Source: Bacteroidales bacterium
Lineage (GTDB): Bacteria > Bacteroidota > Bacteroidia > Bacteroidales > Muribaculaceae
Assembly (NCBI GenBank): GCA_900755985.1
Contig: CAAEIL010000092.1
Location: 1-6,467, forward strand
Direction: 5' to 3'
DNA length: 6,467 bases
Shown: one piece after another, positions 4,746 through 6,467 of the stretch
Layout: each line of letters begins with the position of its first letter
Position numbering within the stretch: position 1 is the stretch's first letter
The notes under the pieces: generated by a model
What the model was told of the DNA's origin: nothing
Databases searched by the model: none
The model's input: the letters and a program-made list of their open reading frames with translations, nothing else
Made by a program: the position numbers and the translations under genes

Positions 4746-6224
4746 ATGGAAATTATTCAAAACATTATCGAACAGCTGAAATACACACCCGGCGAACCCA
4801 TGTTGTTCTCGTCGGGAGTTTTCTGGGCTCTGTTCATGGTTTTCATTCCGCTGTACGCCCTGCTCAAGAAGCGCCTGTGGCAGATGATGACTTTCGTCGT
4901 CGCCTTCTCGCTGCTGTTCTACTACAAGTCAAGCGGATTTTTTGTCATTCTGCTTTTCACGACCTCGTGGATTGACTGGCTGCTGTCGCGGCAGCTTGTC
5001 AAATGCAAGACGCGGGCCGGACGCCGCGCCTGCGTCGTGATCTCGCTGCTGTGCTCGCTGTCCATTTTGGGCTACTTCAAGTATGCCAACTTCTTTATGA
5101 TGAACTGGCACCAGATTTTCGGCGGCAACTTCGCGCCTCTCGACATCATACTCCCCGTGGGCATCTCGTTCTACACCTTCCAGTCCATAAGCTATATCGT
5201 CGATGTGTACAAGGAACGTGTCGCACCCACAAAGACCTGGCTCGAATACGCCTTCTTCCTGTCGTTTTTCCCGCAGCTTGTCGCCGGCCCCATAGTCCGC
5301 GCCGACTACTTCATACCGCAGATACGCAAAAACCAGCACGCCACCCGCGACGAGGTCTACTTCGGCTTCTGGCTCATTATCCTCGGCCTTGTCAAGAAAG
5401 CCATCATCTCGGACTATATTGCCCAGTACAACGACCTTATATTCACCGTCAATTCCGCCACGGGCATTCCCGACTACTCGGGATTCGAGACTGTGATGGG
5501 CGTCATCGGCTACACCATGCAGATATACTGCGACTTTTCGGGATACAGCGACATGGCCATCGGCATAGCGCTGATTATGGGTTTCAAACTGGCCCAGAAC
5601 TTCAATTTTCCCTACAAGGCACGCAACATCACCGACTTCTGGCGCCGCTGGCACATGTCGCTGTCGACATGGCTGCGCGACTACATATACATACCCCTTG
5701 GCGGCAACCGACGGGGCAAAGGACGCATGTACGGCAACCTTCTTATAACCATGCTGATAGGCGGTCTGTGGCACGGCGCTGCCTGGAAGTTTGTCTTCTG
5801 GGGCGGCATGCACGGCGTAGGGCTTGCCACGCACAAGGCCCTGCGTCCCTCTCTGAAGCGCATTCCCGACACGTGGCCCGTAAAAGCCGTATCGTGGCTC
5901 CTGACCATCAGCTTTGTCTCGCTGCTGCTGGTGTTCTTCCGTGCCGACAACATGAGCGACTCCCTGGCCATCATCCGCCACATGTTCGCCGACTTCTCGC
6001 CCGAATATCTCGTGCCTTTCCTGTCGGCGCGCACTCTGTGGCTCATTCTCATGCTGCTCATCGTCATTGCCCACTGCCTGCCCACCTGCTTCTGGGACAA
6101 GGCCGGAGCATGGTTTGTACGCTCGCCGTGGATTGTCAAGCTCATCATTTTCGTCATTGTCGTACAATGCGTACTCGAGCTGCGCGGCGAGGATGTCGCT
6201 CCCTTCATTTACTTCCAGTTCTGA
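4746..6224 (+). CDS. MBOAT family O-acyltransferase (AlgI/DltB-like)
   Basis: A 492-residue polytopic membrane protein with about ten or more hydrophobic segments across its length. It has the family's central motifs: LPVGISFYTFQSISYIVDVY (136-155), FFPQLVAGPIVR (174-185), MQIYCDFSGYSDMAIGIA (258-275), NFPYKARNITDFWRRWHMSL (287-306, H303) and the active-site segment LIGGLWHGAAW (337-347) with the invariant H343. Such proteins take an acyl group from a cytoplasmic donor, commonly acetyl-CoA, and pass it through the membrane to an extracytoplasmic acceptor with an SGNH partner. That partner is encoded immediately upstream. The C-terminal FIYFQF ending is usual for this subgroup. Substrate cannot be assigned; capsule, exopolysaccharide, O-antigen or peptidoglycan are candidates. 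No capsule glycosyltransferases lie in the window. Confidence 0.95.
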   Translation: MEIIQNIIEQLKYTPGEPMLFSSGVFWALFMVFIPLYALLKKRLWQMMTFVVAFSLLFYYKSSGFFVILLFTTSWIDWLLSRQLVKCKTRAGRRACVVISLLCSLSILGYFKYANFFMMNWHQIFGGNFAPLDIILPVGISFYTFQSISYIVDVYKERVAPTKTWLEYAFFLSFFPQLVAGPIVRADYFIPQIRKNQHATRDEVYFGFWLIILGLVKKAIISDYIAQYNDLIFTVNSATGIPDYSGFETVMGVIGYTMQIYCDFSGYSDMAIGIALIMGFKLAQNFNFPYKARNITDFWRRWHMSLSTWLRDYIYIPLGGNRRGKGRMYGNLLITMLIGGLWHGAAWKFVFWGGMHGVGLATHKALRPSLKRIPDTWPVKAVSWLLTISFVSLLLVFFRADNMSDSLAIIRHMFADFSPEYLVPFLSARTLWLILMLLIVIAHCLPTCFWDKAGAWFVRSPWIVKLIIFVIVVQCVLELRGEDVAPFIYFQF

Positions 6225-6246
6225 ACCATATACTTCATGACATGAC

Positions 6247-6264
6247 GCCGGCCTCTGCGCCGGC
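6247..6264 (+). repeat. Short GC-rich inverted repeat between the MBOAT gene and mtaB
   Basis: Two GCCGGC hexamers (6247-6252 and 6259-6264) flank six bases and can form a small hairpin 22 bases after the MBOAT stop and 17 bases before the mtaB GTG. No T-run follows, so it is not a standard intrinsic terminator. It may slow translation or protect the transcript end. GCCGGC is itself palindromic and common in GC-rich DNA, so chance is possible. Confidence 0.3.
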
Positions 6265-6281
6265 ACTCCTTCCGATACAAC

Positions 6282-6467
6282 GTGACTGACAACACTATAT
6301 TTGAAAATACGACTGCACTGTTCCACACCTTCGGGTGCAAGCTCAACTTCGCCGAGACCTCGGCGGTAGCCCGCCTGTTTGCCGACCGCGGCATACGTCG
6401 CGTCGCCGCCGGCGAGATCCCCGACTTCATCGTCGTCAACACCTGCTCGGTCACCGAGACCGCCGAC
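6282..6467 (+). CDS. mtaB: tRNA t6A37 C2-methylthiotransferase MtaB (5' part only)
   Basis: The first 62 codons are present; the gene runs off the right edge. The translation contains FHTFGCKLNFAETSAVARLF (residues 14-33), the hallmark start of the methylthiotransferase N-terminal domain, and DFIVVNTCSVTETAD near the edge. C19 and C55 are the first two of the three cysteines that hold the auxiliary [4Fe-4S] cluster. The GCKLNFAE form points to MtaB (converting t6A to ms2t6A at position 37 of ANN-decoding tRNAs) and not to MiaB or RimO. The missing part should carry the radical SAM CxxxCxxC motif and a TRAM domain. The start is the GTG at 6282; no in-frame ATG exists back to the TGA at 6243, and this start gives the usual short lead before the first Cys. 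It follows the MBOAT gene by 57 bases. Confidence 0.88.
   Translation, partial: MTDNTIFENTTALFHTFGCKLNFAETSAVARLFADRGIRRVAAGEIPDFIVVNTCSVTETAD

Noticed and set aside
4929..6326. Long minus-strand open frame (465 codons) opposite the MBOAT gene
   Set aside because: High third-position GC removes stops from the antisense frame. The translation has no recognisable features and the MBOAT motifs on the plus strand are clear. The 5003-6289 plus frame is rejected for the same reason.
1..6467. CRISPR arrays, tRNA or rRNA genes, phage or toxin-antitoxin genes
   Set aside because: No regularly spaced repeats, no cloverleaf or rRNA-like sequence, and no gene of such families was seen on reading both strands.

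Overview
The window reads as chromosomal DNA of a gut-type Bacteroidales bacterium, most like Muribaculaceae. The evidence is two promoter-like sites with the Bacteroidetes -7 signature TAnnTTTG, gene starts without Shine-Dalgarno sequences, GC-rich coding regions beside AT-rich intergenic DNA, a Bacteroidetes-style lipoprotein with an acidic run after its lipid cysteine, and the protein families present. The assignment is by pattern and was not searched.

Layout: positions 1-196 are AT-rich and hold no recognisable gene. Positions 197-1612 (minus strand) encode a complete NhaA Na+/H+ antiporter. A 615-base divergent intergenic region (1613-2227) follows, with a candidate promoter facing each way. 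Each promoter would give an unusually long leader (about 250 nt for nhaA, about 235 nt for pyrE), and both leaders contain clear inverted repeats. From 2228 to the right edge all genes are on the plus strand and closely spaced: pyrE, a small SRPBCC-fold protein, a lipoprotein with a Rieske-like Cys/His centre, a membrane-anchored SGNH hydrolase-like protein, an MBOAT acyltransferase, and the first 62 codons of an MtaB-type tRNA methylthiotransferase cut by the window end.

How they work together: PyrE makes the pyrimidine nucleotide precursor OMP in the cytoplasm. The SGNH and MBOAT proteins look like a two-part machine that moves acyl groups across the inner membrane onto an extracytoplasmic polymer, as in AlgI/AlgJ, PatA/PatB and DltB/DltD; the substrate cannot be told from the sequence. 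The lipoprotein is probably an envelope protein. NhaA and MtaB are separate housekeeping functions.

The least expected signals are in the non-coding DNA. The pyrE leader has four segments that pair in mutually exclusive ways and end in a run of six T, an attenuator-like layout. The nhaA leader carries a 60-nt hairpin of three stacked perfect helices. Neither was matched to a known RNA family here. The protein-coding genes are mostly ordinary, and I do not see a wholly new multi-gene system.
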